Assembly: GCF_003202235.1 (NCBI RefSeq)
Contig: NZ_MASU01000008.1
Span: forward strand, 62,001-126,000
DNA from: Prauserella flavalba
Lineage (GTDB): Bacteria > Actinomycetota > Actinomycetes > Mycobacteriales > Pseudonocardiaceae
DNA: 64,000 nucleotides
Reading direction: 5' to 3'
Below are positions 27,812-38,281 of this stretch, piece after piece. How positions within the stretch are numbered: the first letter of the stretch is position 1; the number at the start of each line of letters is the position of its first letter. The position numbers and the translations under genes were made by a program. A model generated the notes under the pieces. That model was not told the DNA's origin and did not search any database. It saw nothing but the letters and a program-made list of their open reading frames with translations.

Positions 27812-28563
27812 GAGCGTCCTCCATGTTCCGGAAGGGGGCCGGAATCCGGGGAGTTCCGGTCCAGTTTCATGGTCACCTGGTACTGATCTCCCCGGTACCA
27901 GGACGTCATGTCCTCCACCGGTTTCCCATGCATGCTCGAGATCCGGCGGAAGACCAGTAGCGGGCCCGCCGTGCGGATGCCGAGCAGCCGCGCGGTCTCC
28001 CGGTCCGCCGACTCCGCCCAGACGGTCTGCCAGGCGTGGTCGAAACGGATGTCGTAGTGCTCGGCGAGCTGTGCGTACAGCGAGCCGGTGAGGTCGAGGT
28101 CGAGTAGCCCCGGCACGGCCCGGGGGTGGTACCAGCCGCGCTCGACGGCCAGCGGCACCCCGTCGGCGAGCCGCAGCCTCCGGATGCCCAGCGCCTCCTC
28201 GCCCTCGGCGAGGCCGAGCGCGGCGGCACCGAGGTTCCTGGTCGTCGGGACCAGGCCGCGGCGCCGCATGTCCGCCGTGAACGACATCAGGTAGAGCTGC
28301 AGCTCCATCCGCCCGGCCGCGGTGAACGTGCCCTTGCCCCGCACCCGGGACAGCAGGCCCTCGTCCACGAGTTTGCCGATCGCCGTGCGGACGGTCAGCC
28401 GGGACACGTCGTAGCGTTCGGCGAGCTCGCGTTCCGACGGGATGGCGGAGCCGGGTGGGAGCTCGCGTTCCACCATCCGGCGCAGTATTTCGCGCAGCTG
28501 GGTGTGTTTGGGGGTCGGGCCGTCGACGACGCGGTCGGGGGAGGCGCCGGTCATCGAGTTCAT
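27808..28563 (-). CDS. dasR: GntR/HutC-family regulator, DasR-like
   Basis: 251 residues. The N-terminal winged helix has GSAIPSERELAERYDVSRLTV and then GLLSRVRGKGTFT. The rest is the UTRA effector domain (GIRRLRLADGVPLAVERGWYH and a closing YRGDQYQVTMKLDR). DasR binds glucosamine-phosphate metabolites and represses amino-sugar uptake genes; the DasR assignment rests on the fold, the PTS genes on both sides and a dre-like operator 44-59 bases before its start. The ATG at 28563 follows GGAGGT and is preferred over an in-frame ATG at 28668. It is cotranscribed with ptsC and probably autoregulated. Confidence 0.88.
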   Translation of the reverse strand: MNSMTGASPDRVVDGPTPKHTQLREILRRMVERELPPGSAIPSERELAERYDVSRLTVRTAIGKLVDEGLLSRVRGKGTFTAAGRMELQLYLMSFTADMRRRGLVPTTRNLGAAALGLAEGEEALGIRRLRLADGVPLAVERGWYHPRAVPGLLDLDLTGSLYAQLAEHYDIRFDHAWQTVWAESADRETARLLGIRTAGPLLVFRRISSMHGKPVEDMTSWYRGDQYQVTMKLDRNSPDSGPLPEHGGRS

Positions 28564-28606
28564 CGGCACCTCCGGTGCTCGCGTCGACGGGCGAAGATTG
28601 GTACGT

Positions 28607-28622
28607 TCCGGTCTAGACCATT
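28607..28622. promoter_or_regulatory. dre-like operator (DasR site)
   Basis: TCCGGTCTAGACCATT contains the perfect palindrome GGTCTAGACC and agrees with the published Streptomyces dre consensus (WSTGGTCTAGACCASW-like) in its core. It lies in the 152-bp region between dasR and ptsB, so one site could control both divergent operons. Confidence 0.82.
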
Positions 28623-28669
28623 TATTGATGGGGCAGAATGCTCCGTTACCCGACCGGGTGTCAACCACC

Positions 28670-28692
28670 GTTACGGGTTCGTGCTCCGTAAC
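28670..28692 (+). promoter_or_regulatory. inverted repeat in front of ptsB
   Basis: GTTACGG (28670-28676) and CCGTAAC (28686-28692) face each other around a 9-base centre, 24 bases before the ptsB start. A related CTCCGTTACCCG occurs at 28641-28652. It could be a second operator or a 5' leader hairpin; no known site matches it. Confidence 0.4.
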
Positions 28693-28715
28693 CGAACAGA
28701 TCCAGGGAGACCGCC

Positions 28716-28952
28716 ATGGCGGACGACAGGCCGGCGAAGATCCTCGCGGCGCTCGGCGGCGCGGGCAACATCATCGAGATCGAAGGATGCATCACGCGGC
28801 TGCGCTGCGAGCTGGAGGACGGCTCGCTCGTCGACGAGCCGGCGCTGAAGCAGGCGGGCGCGCACGGCGTGGTGAAGGTCGGTGACGTCGTGCAGGTGAT
28901 CGTCGGCCCCGAGGCCGACACGATCGCCAGTGACATCGAGGACCTGATGTGA
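28716..28952 (+). CDS. ptsB: PTS EIIB component, N-acetylglucosamine/glucose type
   Basis: 78 residues, a free-standing EIIB. The phosphorylated Cys25 is in IEIEGCITRLRCEL, the glucose-superfamily signature. It accepts phosphate from EIIA and passes it to the sugar moved by EIIC. It faces dasR-ptsC-ptsH across the dre-like site. An ATG with GGGAGA upstream sets the start, and the stop overlaps the EIIA gene by four bases. Confidence 0.93.
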   Translation: MADDRPAKILAALGGAGNIIEIEGCITRLRCELEDGSLVDEPALKQAGAHGVVKVGDVVQVIVGPEADTIASDIEDLM

Positions 28953-29404
28953 GCCTGGCCGTGCAGAGCCCCGTCGCGGGCACGACGGTGGCGCTGACCG
29001 AGGTGCCGGATCCGGTGTTCGCCCAGGCCATGGTGGGGCCGGGCCTCGCGGTGCGGCCGGAGGGCGGGCGTGCCGACGCGGTGGCGCCGCTCGACGGCAC
29101 GGTCGTGACGCTGCATCCCCATGCGTTCGTCGTCGCGGGTGAGGACGGCCGGGCGGTGCTCGTGCACCTCGGCATCGACACGGTCAAGCAGAAGGGCGAG
29201 GGGTTCACCCTGCATGTCGTGAAGGGCGAGCAGGTGCGGGCGGGACAGCCCATCGTGGGCTGGGACCCGGACGCGGTGGTGGCGGCGGGCTACTCGCCGA
29301 TCGTGCCCGTGGTCGCGCTCGACGCCCAGGAGGACGCGCTCTCCGGGCTGCGGCTCGGCTCGGCGGTCGCCGCGGGCGACGCGATTTTCACCTGGGCGGG
29401 CTGA
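28949..29404 (+). CDS. crr: PTS EIIA component, glucose type
   Basis: 151 residues of the EIIA-Glc (Crr) fold. The active-site His73 is in VLVHLGIDTV, and the supporting His residues are in TLHPHAFVV (His56/58). It receives phosphate from HPr. The protein begins VSLAVQSPVAGTTVALTEVPDPVFAQAMVGPG-like sequence, the standard start for this family. A GTG start overlaps the ptsB stop (GTGA). A hairpin terminator follows. Confidence 0.93.
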   Translation: MSLAVQSPVAGTTVALTEVPDPVFAQAMVGPGLAVRPEGGRADAVAPLDGTVVTLHPHAFVVAGEDGRAVLVHLGIDTVKQKGEGFTLHVVKGEQVRAGQPIVGWDPDAVVAAGYSPIVPVVALDAQEDALSGLRLGSAVAAGDAIFTWAG

Positions 29405-29420
29405 AGCCGGTCAGTGGGAC

Positions 29421-29449
29421 GGGGATGCCCCACCCCCTCAGGCATCCCC
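29421..29449. terminator. bidirectional terminator between crr and the Rieske gene
   Basis: GGGGATGCC (29421-29429) and GGCATCCCC (29441-29449) are perfect complements around an 11-base loop. The hairpin lies 17 bases after the crr stop and 19 bases after the end of the convergent Rieske gene, so it can serve both. Confidence 0.8.
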
Positions 29450-29467
29450 GCCACCGGACGACCGCGC

Positions 29468-29917
29468 TCACGCGGTCACGATCTGGCCCTGCTCGATGGC
29501 GACCTTGATGGCGGGCAGCGGCTCGGTCGCCGGGCCGTTCCTGACCGCGCCCGTGAACGCGTCGAACCGGGAACCGTGGCACGGGCACACCAGCTCCGCG
29601 CCCTCCGGCGCGACCTTGCAGCCCTGGTGGGTGCACACGGCGCTGAAGCCGGCGACCTCGTTCTGGCCGCGCCGCGACACGATCGCGTCCTGGCCGTCCG
29701 GCGTCGTCACGGCGGTGGCGCCACCGACGGGCACGTCGCTGAGCGCGGTGATCCGCTGGCCGGCGGGGGCCGCGCTCGACGGCTGTCCTCCTTGCGTGGG
29801 CGGGCTTTCGGTCTCACCGCCGCCACACGCGGCGAGCGCGACGGTTCCGGCGGCTGCTCCGGCAACGGCGGCACCGGTGGTCAGAACGGTGCGGCGGGTG
29901 TGAGATTGGGCAGTCAT
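29468..29917 (-). CDS. Rieske [2Fe-2S] lipoprotein
   Basis: 149 residues. The N-terminus has a twin-arginine-like motif (HTRRTVLTTGAAVAG) and a lipobox LAAC with Cys31, so it is probably exported folded by Tat and then lipid-anchored. A Ser/Pro/Gly linker leads to a Rieske domain with CTHQGC and CPCHGSRF, all four cluster ligands present. It may carry electrons outside the cell membrane; no partner enzyme is adjacent. The ATG at 29917 was preferred to one at 29953 because it places the Tat motif at the usual distance. It is divergent from a small membrane protein and an ECF sigma factor. Confidence 0.87.
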   Translation of the reverse strand: MTAQSHTRRTVLTTGAAVAGAAAGTVALAACGGGETESPPTQGGQPSSAAPAGQRITALSDVPVGGATAVTTPDGQDAIVSRRGQNEVAGFSAVCTHQGCKVAPEGAELVCPCHGSRFDAFTGAVRNGPATEPLPAIKVAIEQGQIVTA

Positions 29918-30043
29918 GCCTCTGGACACGAGACCGCCGCCGATTCGGTTCAACCCGGAGCGACATCGAACCGGAAAGGGCGCTGCGTCGTGTCATGGAC
30001 AGAAGCCGGCACAGCCCGGCTGAGTGGCCTTGGGAGTGAAGCG

Positions 30044-30430
30044 ATGGTCCGCTGGATTCTGCGAGTGCTGGTGGCGCTCGGCTTGCTCGGTTCGGCGTTG
30101 GTGCACTGGGTCGTCTGGCTGGACTGGGCCCGATACATGGACGTCGTCGGCCCGCTCTTCCTGGTCAACGTCGTCGCGGGGGCCGTCATCGCGCTCGCGG
30201 TGCTGGTGTGGCGGCACTGGCTGCCCGCGCTGGCGGCGGTCGGTTTCGGGCTCGCGACGCTCGGGGCCTACGTGCTGTCACTGACGGTCGGCTTCTTCGG
30301 GGTGCAGGAGCAGTTCGCCACCCAGGAGGAGGTGTGGGGCGTGGTCACCGAGGTCGCGTGCGTGGTGTTCGGCATCGCGCTGCTCGTGCCGGGGAAGGTC
30401 ACGGCCGCGAAGGAGAGCGGGCGGGTGTGA
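30044..30430 (+). CDS. small four-helix membrane protein upstream of an ECF sigma factor
   Basis: 128 residues with four predicted membrane segments (about residues 4-24, 32-54, 58-82 and 98-118) and a short basic tail. I recognise no family. The ATG at 30044 has GGGAG upstream. The stop overlaps the GTG of the sigma factor gene by four bases, so it is cotranscribed and probably translationally coupled with the sigma/anti-sigma pair; a sensing or accessory role is inference. Confidence 0.75.
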   Translation: MVRWILRVLVALGLLGSALVHWVVWLDWARYMDVVGPLFLVNVVAGAVIALAVLVWRHWLPALAAVGFGLATLGAYVLSLTVGFFGVQEQFATQEEVWGVVTEVACVVFGIALLVPGKVTAAKESGRV

Positions 30431-30939
30431 GCGACGAGGCCGAGCCCCGGCTGATGCGGGCGCTGCACGACGAGCACGCGGCCGCGCTCTGGTCGTACGC
30501 CCTGCGCCTGACCAGCGGGGACCGCGTCCGTGCCGAGGACGTCGTGCAGGAGACCCTGCTGCGGGCGTGGCGCCATCCTGCGGTGCTGGACCAGTCGCAG
30601 CGCTCGGCGAGGGCCTGGTTGTTCACCGTGGCCAGGCGGATCGCGATCGACGACTGGCGCTCGGCCGCGAGCCGCTCCGAGGTCGCGACGGACGCGCTGC
30701 CCGAGCTGCCCGTGCCCGACGACACCGAGCGCGCGGTGCAGGGCTGGCTTGTCGCCGACGCGCTCGGCGAGCTGTCGCCGCGGCATCGGGAGGTGCTCAT
30801 GCTGTGCTTCTTCCAGGGGATGTCGGTCGCCGACGCGGCGACCCAGCTGGGAGTCGCGGAGGGAACGGTCAAGTCGCGGACGCACTATGCGCTGCGGGCG
30901 CTGCGGCTGGTGCTCGAGGAGAAGGGGGTGACCCGGTGA
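30427..30939 (+). CDS. ECF sigma factor, SigL/SigK-like
   Basis: 170 residues. Region 2 has YALRLTSGDRVRAEDVVQETLLRAWRH-like sequence with AWLFTVARRIAIDDWR, and region 4 has the helix-turn-helix LSPRHREVLMLCFFQGMSV followed by LGVAEGTVKSRTHYALRAL. It overlaps the upstream membrane protein gene and the downstream anti-sigma gene by four bases each. The pairing with a zinc-motif anti-sigma factor resembles mycobacterial sigL-rslA, which responds to extracytoplasmic redox stress. That functional parallel is inference. Confidence 0.92.
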   Translation: MSDEAEPRLMRALHDEHAAALWSYALRLTSGDRVRAEDVVQETLLRAWRHPAVLDQSQRSARAWLFTVARRIAIDDWRSAASRSEVATDALPELPVPDDTERAVQGWLVADALGELSPRHREVLMLCFFQGMSVADAATQLGVAEGTVKSRTHYALRALRLVLEEKGVTR

Positions 30940-31592
30940 ACGACGCGTTCGGCACGCGAGCGGATCCGTTCGCGACGTTCGACGCCGCGTACGTGCTCGG
31001 GGCGCTCTCGCCGGAGGACCGCGCCGCGTTCGAGCAGCACCTCCCGCACTGCGGGTCGTGTGCGCGGGCCGTGCGGGAACTGGCCGGGCTGCCGGGCTTG
31101 CTCGCCCAGGTCGACGTCCGTGGCCGGCCGGACCAGGAGCCCCCGCCGCCGGACCTCCTGCCCACCCTGCTGGCCACGGTGCGGCGGCAGCGGCGGCGCC
31201 GGGCGCTGACGGCGCTGGCCGCCGCGGGGGCGGCGGTGGCGGCGTGCGTGGCGCTGGTGGTCGCACTCGTGCTGCCCGGCGGGGAACCGCCGCGGGACGA
31301 GATGACCGCGCTCGGCGCCTACCCCGTGCAGGCGAGCGTGAACCTCACCGAGGCGGACTGGGGCACGCGGGTGGACATGTCGTGCAGCTACCGCGGCGGC
31401 AAGGGCGGCGACTACATCCTCGTCGCCGTGCAGGCCGACGGAACCGTGCGCCAGCTGGCGAGCTGGTACGCGGTGCCGCAGGACACCGCCGAGCTGTCGA
31501 TCGGCACCACGCTCCGGCGCGCCGACATCGACGCGCTGGAGATCCGTCTTCCGCACGGCCCGGCCCTGCTCCGCCTCCCGGTCTCCGGCTGA
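30936..31592 (+). CDS. zinc-motif anti-sigma factor, RslA-like
   Basis: 218 residues. The cytoplasmic N-terminal part holds the ZAS motif HxxxCxxC (His35, Cys39, Cys42 in EQHLPHCGSCARAV). One membrane segment lies at about residues 85-105 (LTALAAAGAAVAACVALVVALVLP). The extracytoplasmic part has the anti-sigma-K-type domain with two conserved regions (VNLTEADWGTRVDMSC and QLASWYAVPQDTAELSIG). The motif can release the sigma factor on cysteine oxidation, as shown for related proteins. It directly follows and overlaps the sigma factor gene. Confidence 0.9.
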   Translation: MNDAFGTRADPFATFDAAYVLGALSPEDRAAFEQHLPHCGSCARAVRELAGLPGLLAQVDVRGRPDQEPPPPDLLPTLLATVRRQRRRRALTALAAAGAAVAACVALVVALVLPGGEPPRDEMTALGAYPVQASVNLTEADWGTRVDMSCSYRGGKGGDYILVAVQADGTVRQLASWYAVPQDTAELSIGTTLRRADIDALEIRLPHGPALLRLPVSG

Positions 31593-31617
31593 CGCTCCGC
31601 GAGCCCCCGCCCCAGCC

Positions 31618-31722
31618 CGCGAGTCGTGCGCTCCCGACCGCGAGTCGTGCGCTCCCGACCGCGAGTCGTGCGCTCCCGACCGCGAGTTGTGCGTTCGGGA
31701 CGGCGAGTTGTGCGTTCAGGAC
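31618..31722 (+). repeat. tandem array of five 21-bp hairpin units
   Basis: Five units at exact 21-bp spacing share the core GAGTCGTGCGCTC (cores at 31621, 31642 and 31663) or GAGTTGTGCGTTC (31684 and 31705). In each core GAGT can pair with the last four bases, with G-U pairs in the variants. The first three units are identical and the last two have drifted. The array lies between the anti-sigma gene and the prepilin peptidase gene, and the same unit recurs at 57333-57602. No open frame or ribosome-binding site gives it coding sense. Confidence 0.9.
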
Positions 31723-31828
31723 CGCACAGCATGTCCGGGGAGGCTCCTGTGTGGCTACGACGAACGGGTGAGATCGGCCGTGGCCGCGCGCGAACGGAGT
31801 CTTCACTCCGGTTGGCCCTTGCCCTTCG

Positions 31829-32524
31829 GTGTACCCGGCCACGACTCTGGACGGCGTGTACTGGGGACTGATCTTCGCCGTCGCCGGCCTCGTCATCGGC
31901 TGGGCCGCGAGCAGGGTGCTGAGCCGAGCGAGGCGCCCTGCCGCCGTGCCGGTCCGGTGGTGCGCGGGCGGCACGGCGTCGGCGTGGGCCGTGGCGGCCT
32001 GGCGGTGGTCGGCGGACGGCATGCCCGGTTGGTGGCTGCCCGTGCCGCTCGCCGTCACCGCGCTGGCCGTCCCGCTCGCGCTCGCCGATCTCCGTCACCG
32101 GCGCCTTCCCGACGTGCTCACGGTGCCCGCGTATCCCCTGGTGGGCACCGCGGTCAGCGTCGCGGCGGTGACGGGGCCCGGAGGCGCACTCGCGTTCAGG
32201 GCGGCCTCGGCCGCCGTGCTGTTCGCGGGAGCCCACGCCCTGGTACACGCCGTCGCGCCGGCCGCACTCGGAGCGGGCGACGTGAAGTTGTCGGGCAGCC
32301 TCGGTGGCGTGCTCGGCGCGACGGGCTGGCCGGCACTCGTGGTCGCCGCCTGCACGGCGGCGGTGGTCACGTTGGTGCTGGCCGCGGCAGCGGCACTGCT
32401 CCGGGTACGCCGGTGGCGCGGAGGAGTCCCGCACGGTCCCGGCCTGCTGGCCGTCACGTGCCTGATCGCGCTCTTCCCGGGCGCCGGGCTGGAGGCCGGA
32501 ACGGAGGTGAGTATGGGCAGCTGA
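31829..32524 (+). CDS. A24 family (type IV) prepilin peptidase-like protein
   Basis: 231 residues with about seven membrane segments. The two catalytic aspartates of aspartic prepilin peptidases are visible in [15 protein letters not shown] and in [13 protein letters not shown] (the GxGDxKL motif). It cleaves leader peptides of type IV or Flp-like prepilins at the membrane. No pilin, secretion ATPase or tad gene is in this window, so its substrate is encoded elsewhere. The GTG at 31829 was used; an in-frame GTG at 31856 is an alternative. It stands between the repeat array and aroC. Confidence 0.85.
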   Translation: MYPATTLDGVYWGLIFAVAGLVIGWAASRVLSRARRPAAVPVRWCAGGTASAWAVAAWRWSADGMPGWWLPVPLAVTALAVPLALADLRHRRLPDVLTVPAYPLVGTAVSVAAVTGPGGALAFRAASAAVLFAGAHALVHAVAPAALGAGDVKLSGSLGGVLGATGWPALVVAACTAAVVTLVLAAAAALLRVRRWRGGVPHGPGLLAVTCLIALFPGAGLEAGTEVSMGS

Positions 32525-32558
32525 AGCAAGATCGGCGCCTCGTGACAGGATTCGGTAC

Positions 32559-33752
32559 GTGTTGCGCTGGATAACCGCAGGTGAGTCCCACGGACCCGCT
32601 CTGGCCGCCATCCTCGAGGGCATGGTCGCCGGCGTCGAGGTCACGACCGCCGACCTGAGCGAGCAGCTCGCTCGTCGGCGACTCGGTTTCGGCCGGAGCC
32701 CCCGCATGGGCTTCGAGACCGACCGGGTCGAGTTCGTCGGCGGTGTCCGGCACGGCCGTACCCAGGGTGGCCCGATCGCGGTCCAGATCGAGAACGCCGA
32801 GTGGCCCAAGTGGGAGAAGGTCATGGCGGCCGATCCCGTCGATGTCGCCGAGCTGGAAGGCCTGGCGCGCAACGAGCCGCTCACGCGGCCCCGGCCCGGT
32901 CACGCGGACCTGCCCGGGATGCAGAAGTACGGCTTCGACGAGGCGCGTCCGGTGCTCGAGCGGGCCAGTGCGCGGGAGACCGCGTCGCGCACCGCGCTGG
33001 GCACGGTGGCGCGGCTGTTCCTGCGGCAGCTGCTGGGCGCCGAGATCGTCAGCCACGTCGTGTCCATCGGTGCCGCCGAGGCCCCGGAGGGGCCGCTGCC
33101 GGAGCCGGGTGACCTCGCCGCGATCGACGAGAGCCCCGTCCGCGCATTCGGTGACGAGGCCACGCAGGCGATGGTCGCCGAGGTGGACGCCGTCCGGCAG
33201 GCCGGCGACACGGTCGGTGGCGTGATCGAGGTGATCGCGTACGGGCTGCCGCCGGGCCTGGGCTCCCACGTCCACTGGGACCGCAGGCTCGACGCCAGGC
33301 TCGCCGGCGCGCTGATGGGCGTGCAGGCGATGAAGGGCGTGGAGGTCGGCGACGGCTTCACGACGGCGCGGCGCTGGGGCAGCAAGGCCCACGACGAGAT
33401 CGACCGCGGCACGGGGCCGAAGGGCGTCACGCGGCGCTCGAACCGTGCGGGCGGCCTGGAGGGCGGCATCACCAACGGCGAGCCGCTGCGGGTCCGGATC
33501 GCGATGAAGCCGATCTCGACCGTGCCGCGTGCGCTCTCCACCGTCGACGTCGAGACCGGTGAACCCGCCGTGGCGATCCACCAGCGGTCCGACGTGTGCG
33601 CGGTGCCGAGGGCGGGCGTGGTCCTCGAATCGGTCGTGGCGCTGATCCTCGCCGACGCGGCGCTGGAGAAGTTCGGCGGCGACTCGCTGGCCGAGTCCAA
33701 GCGCAACGTCGAGGGCTACCTGGCGGGGCTCGAGGCATGGTGGGACCGGTAA
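32559..33752 (+). CDS. aroC: chorismate synthase
   Basis: 397 residues. It opens [20 protein letters not shown], the first chorismate synthase signature, and has [30 protein letters not shown] and [20 protein letters not shown] with the flavin and substrate contacts. The enzyme makes chorismate from EPSP using reduced FMN, the last step of the pathway. It starts at a GTG with a poor ribosome-binding site. aroC-aroK-aroB-aroQ is the conserved actinobacterial cluster. Confidence 0.97.
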   Translation: MLRWITAGESHGPALAAILEGMVAGVEVTTADLSEQLARRRLGFGRSPRMGFETDRVEFVGGVRHGRTQGGPIAVQIENAEWPKWEKVMAADPVDVAELEGLARNEPLTRPRPGHADLPGMQKYGFDEARPVLERASARETASRTALGTVARLFLRQLLGAEIVSHVVSIGAAEAPEGPLPEPGDLAAIDESPVRAFGDEATQAMVAEVDAVRQAGDTVGGVIEVIAYGLPPGLGSHVHWDRRLDARLAGALMGVQAMKGVEVGDGFTTARRWGSKAHDEIDRGTGPKGVTRRSNRAGGLEGGITNGEPLRVRIAMKPISTVPRALSTVDVETGEPAVAIHQRSDVCAVPRAGVVLESVVALILADAALEKFGGDSLAESKRNVEGYLAGLEAWWDR

Positions 33753-33798
33753 CGCGGAGTCGGAGGCACCGGGAGGGCGTCCGGGCGCGGAGGCTACC

Positions 33799-35973
<2,175 letters not shown>

Positions 35974-36261
35974 CCGCCGTCCCGGTCCCGCGGACCGCGC
36001 CGCTCATGGTGCGCGGGCTGGGGAAGCCGACGCCGGCGCGGTGACCTCGCTGTTCGCCGACCCAGGGCTGAGCCGGTTCCTGCGGGACGAGCCGGCCCCG
36101 GGCACTCTGCGGCGTATCCGCAGAACCCCCACGGATTCGAGGTCGAACTCGTTGCCACACCACGAGGTCTGCACCCGTTCGGGTGAGGGGGTTCCGTAGA
36201 CTGAGGCGGTCCCGGCCGAGGTATTCCGGCCGTGGGGGAGGGATGGAGGTCCGCCGCCAGC

Positions 36262-37788
36262 ATGCGCACCCGGCATCGCCGAGCACGTCTCGCCGGTGCG
36301 GCGCTCGCCGTCACGGTGAGCGCCGCCCTCGTCGCGGGCTGCACCGCGGGAACCACCCGGCCGCAGGCCGAGGGCGCGGAGCCGGGGATCGGCACGGGCC
36401 CCGGGCGGCCCACAACCACCGAGGAGCAGGTGCCGCTGCAGGCCGACCGGTACCGGGCCAGCCCCGGCATGGTCGCCGCGGGCGGCGCCGACGCCGTCTA
36501 CAACTACGGGCCGACGGTGATGTCGGACGGCGGGCGGACACGCATGTGGTGGTGCAGCCAGTACGGCAGCGCCGCGCCGCCGGGCGACGACATCCTCTAC
36601 GCCGAGGCGAACTCACCGGACGGGCCGTTCGCCGGTCTTGCCGGAGAGCGCGGCATCCCGGAGGCCGTGCTGTCCGGCAACCCGGGTGCGTTCGACGGGG
36701 TGCACACGTGCGACCCGTCGGTGATCCGGGTCGACGGCACGTACTACATGTACTACACGGGCGCGGCGGGCAGCCACGAGCTCGGGAACTCGATCGGCCT
36801 CGTGACCAGCGCCGACGGGAGGCACTGGACGCGCCCCGGCACCGATCCGATCGTGCGGCCCGCCCACGACACCCACCGCGACAACACCTACGGCGCGGGC
36901 CAGCCCGCCGCGGTGTACCTCGACGGCTGGTTCTACCTGATGTTCACCGACACCACGGGCCGCGCCGCGGGCTGGAACGGCGCGGGACAGTTCCTGTTGC
37001 GCGCCAAGGACCCGACGTTCTCCGCGGGTGTGCAGGCACTGGGGCCGCAGGGATTCACCGAGGTGCCGCACACCGAGACGGCGCGCACCAACTCGCTGGT
37101 CGACGCCTTCAGTGCCGACCTGATGTGGGTGGACGCGCTCGACGCCTTCGCCATCGCGCACCAGACCGACAAGGGCACCACGATCACCTTCTGGAACAGG
37201 GAGTTCACGGCGACGCCCTACCAGCCGGTGACGATCCCCGACGAGTGGGAGGAAGGCCCGGGGCTGTTGCGCAGGCCCGATGGCCACGCGCCGGTGTCTG
37301 TCGACGACCCGTGCGGACGGGTGCCCATCGACGTCATCCACGCGACCGTGATCGGCCGGGCCAAGGCGCCGACCGACCTGCGCCACTACGGTCTCGACCT
37401 GCACGGGCTGGACGCCTGCGCCGAGCCGGAGCGGGCGCTGGCCGTGCTCGACGGCTTCGCGATGCCCTCGCCGGTCCGCACGATGGACCTGGTGACCGAC
37501 GGCAAGGTGGTGCGGGTCGACCGGCGTTCCGTGGCCGAGAAGCTGGCCGGGGTGGTGCTGGACGAGCGGCTGCCCGTGCTCGACAGGCTGCCGGTGGACG
37601 TGCGGCTGCGCCCGGGGGCGCGGGCGGTGGAGGCACCCGGTCTCGGGGCCGGTTTCCTTCTGGACGGCACGCTGTGGCCGGTCACCTCGGCGGAGGTCGT
37701 CGAGCTGAACGGCTCACCGGCCGAGCCGGTGAGCCGCGAGGAGTGGGAGGACTATCCGGCGGGGCCGATCTTGGGCTTACGCGGCTGA
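36262..37788 (+). CDS. secreted lipoprotein with a GH43-like beta-propeller
   Basis: 508 residues. A basic start and hydrophobic stretch lead to the lipobox LVAGC, so the protein should be lipid-anchored outside the membrane. The mature part has propeller-like motifs: YNYGPTVMSDGGRTRMWW, HTCDPSVIRVDGTYYMYYTG, YGAGQPAAVYLDGWFYLMFTDT and DLMWVDALDAFAIAHQ. These resemble the five-bladed fold of GH43/GH32/GH130 glycosidases, but I cannot assign a full catalytic set. The C-terminal 150 residues are a separate domain I do not recognise. It may act on or bind extracellular glycans, which is inference. The ATG at 36262 was chosen to place the signal peptide; GTG 36232 is alternative. Its end overlaps the opposing gene by 37 bases. 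Confidence 0.7.
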   Translation: MRTRHRRARLAGAALAVTVSAALVAGCTAGTTRPQAEGAEPGIGTGPGRPTTTEEQVPLQADRYRASPGMVAAGGADAVYNYGPTVMSDGGRTRMWWCSQYGSAAPPGDDILYAEANSPDGPFAGLAGERGIPEAVLSGNPGAFDGVHTCDPSVIRVDGTYYMYYTGAAGSHELGNSIGLVTSADGRHWTRPGTDPIVRPAHDTHRDNTYGAGQPAAVYLDGWFYLMFTDTTGRAAGWNGAGQFLLRAKDPTFSAGVQALGPQGFTEVPHTETARTNSLVDAFSADLMWVDALDAFAIAHQTDKGTTITFWNREFTATPYQPVTIPDEWEEGPGLLRRPDGHAPVSVDDPCGRVPIDVIHATVIGRAKAPTDLRHYGLDLHGLDACAEPERALAVLDGFAMPSPVRTMDLVTDGKVVRVDRRSVAEKLAGVVLDERLPVLDRLPVDVRLRPGARAVEAPGLGAGFLLDGTLWPVTSAEVVELNGSPAEPVSREEWEDYPAGPILGLRG

Positions 37789-38231
37789 GGCCGCGGCCGG
37801 GTGTCGGCTTCCTCGTCCGCGCCGGGTTCGGTGTCCTTGGGCGGTGAGTGCAGCTTCCCGCCCACGAGCAGGCCGAGGCCCGCGGGCACGAGCACGAGCA
37901 GCGCCGTGAAGGCGGCGCCTCCGGTCAGCGCGGACCCGAGCTCGCCGACCCCGGTCTGGTCCACGAACGCCGCGCGGCCGATGACGTTGAGCACGCCGGC
38001 GACCGGCCCGGCGACGAGCGCGGCGATGAACCAGGTGCGGCCCGCGTCGACCAGGCCGAGCCACGCGTCGAGCGCGCTCCACAACGCGGCGGCGCCCACC
38101 AGCAGGGCCAGCACCACGGCGGTGACGGTGGTCGACTCGGTCGGCTGGAAGACCGCGATCTTCGCGAGCGCGACGGTGGCGGCGGCATGCAGCACGGCCA
38201 TGCCGAGTCCGCGAACAACCCAGGACGGCAT
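37752..38231 (-). CDS. small four-helix membrane protein (B-4DMT-like)
   Basis: 159 residues with four membrane segments spread between residues about 5 and 120, and a hydrophilic C-terminal tail rich in Pro, Asp and Arg ending KPKIGPAG. It resembles a small actinobacterial membrane family annotated as B-4DMT transporters, usually next to the aro/pepQ/efp region; that name is from memory of the neighbourhood and the transport function is unproven. It is divergent from pepQ with 50 bases between the starts, and its 3' end overlaps the lipoprotein gene by 37 bases. Confidence 0.65.
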   Translation of the reverse strand: MPSWVVRGLGMAVLHAAATVALAKIAVFQPTESTTVTAVVLALLVGAAALWSALDAWLGLVDAGRTWFIAALVAGPVAGVLNVIGRAAFVDQTGVGELGSALTGGAAFTALLVLVPAGLGLLVGGKLHSPPKDTEPGADEEADTRPRPQPRKPKIGPAG

Positions 38232-38281
38232 CGGCCCACTGTAACCGCAAGTGCCGTCAGGTCGAGCCCTAAGCTTGGCCC

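Noticed and set aside
31618-31722. CRISPR array
   Set aside because: The units touch each other at 21-bp spacing with no unique spacers, and no cas genes are near.
32542-32574. Short frame [10 protein letters not shown] overlapping the aroC start
   Set aside because: No ribosome-binding site or promoter places it, and a ten-codon frame overlapping a start is expected by chance in such sequence.
35974-36261. Small gene between aroQ and the lipoprotein gene
   Set aside because: A frame with LFADPGLSRFLRDEPAP looks plausible for a short stretch, but it has no good start or ribosome-binding site and no family I recognise.
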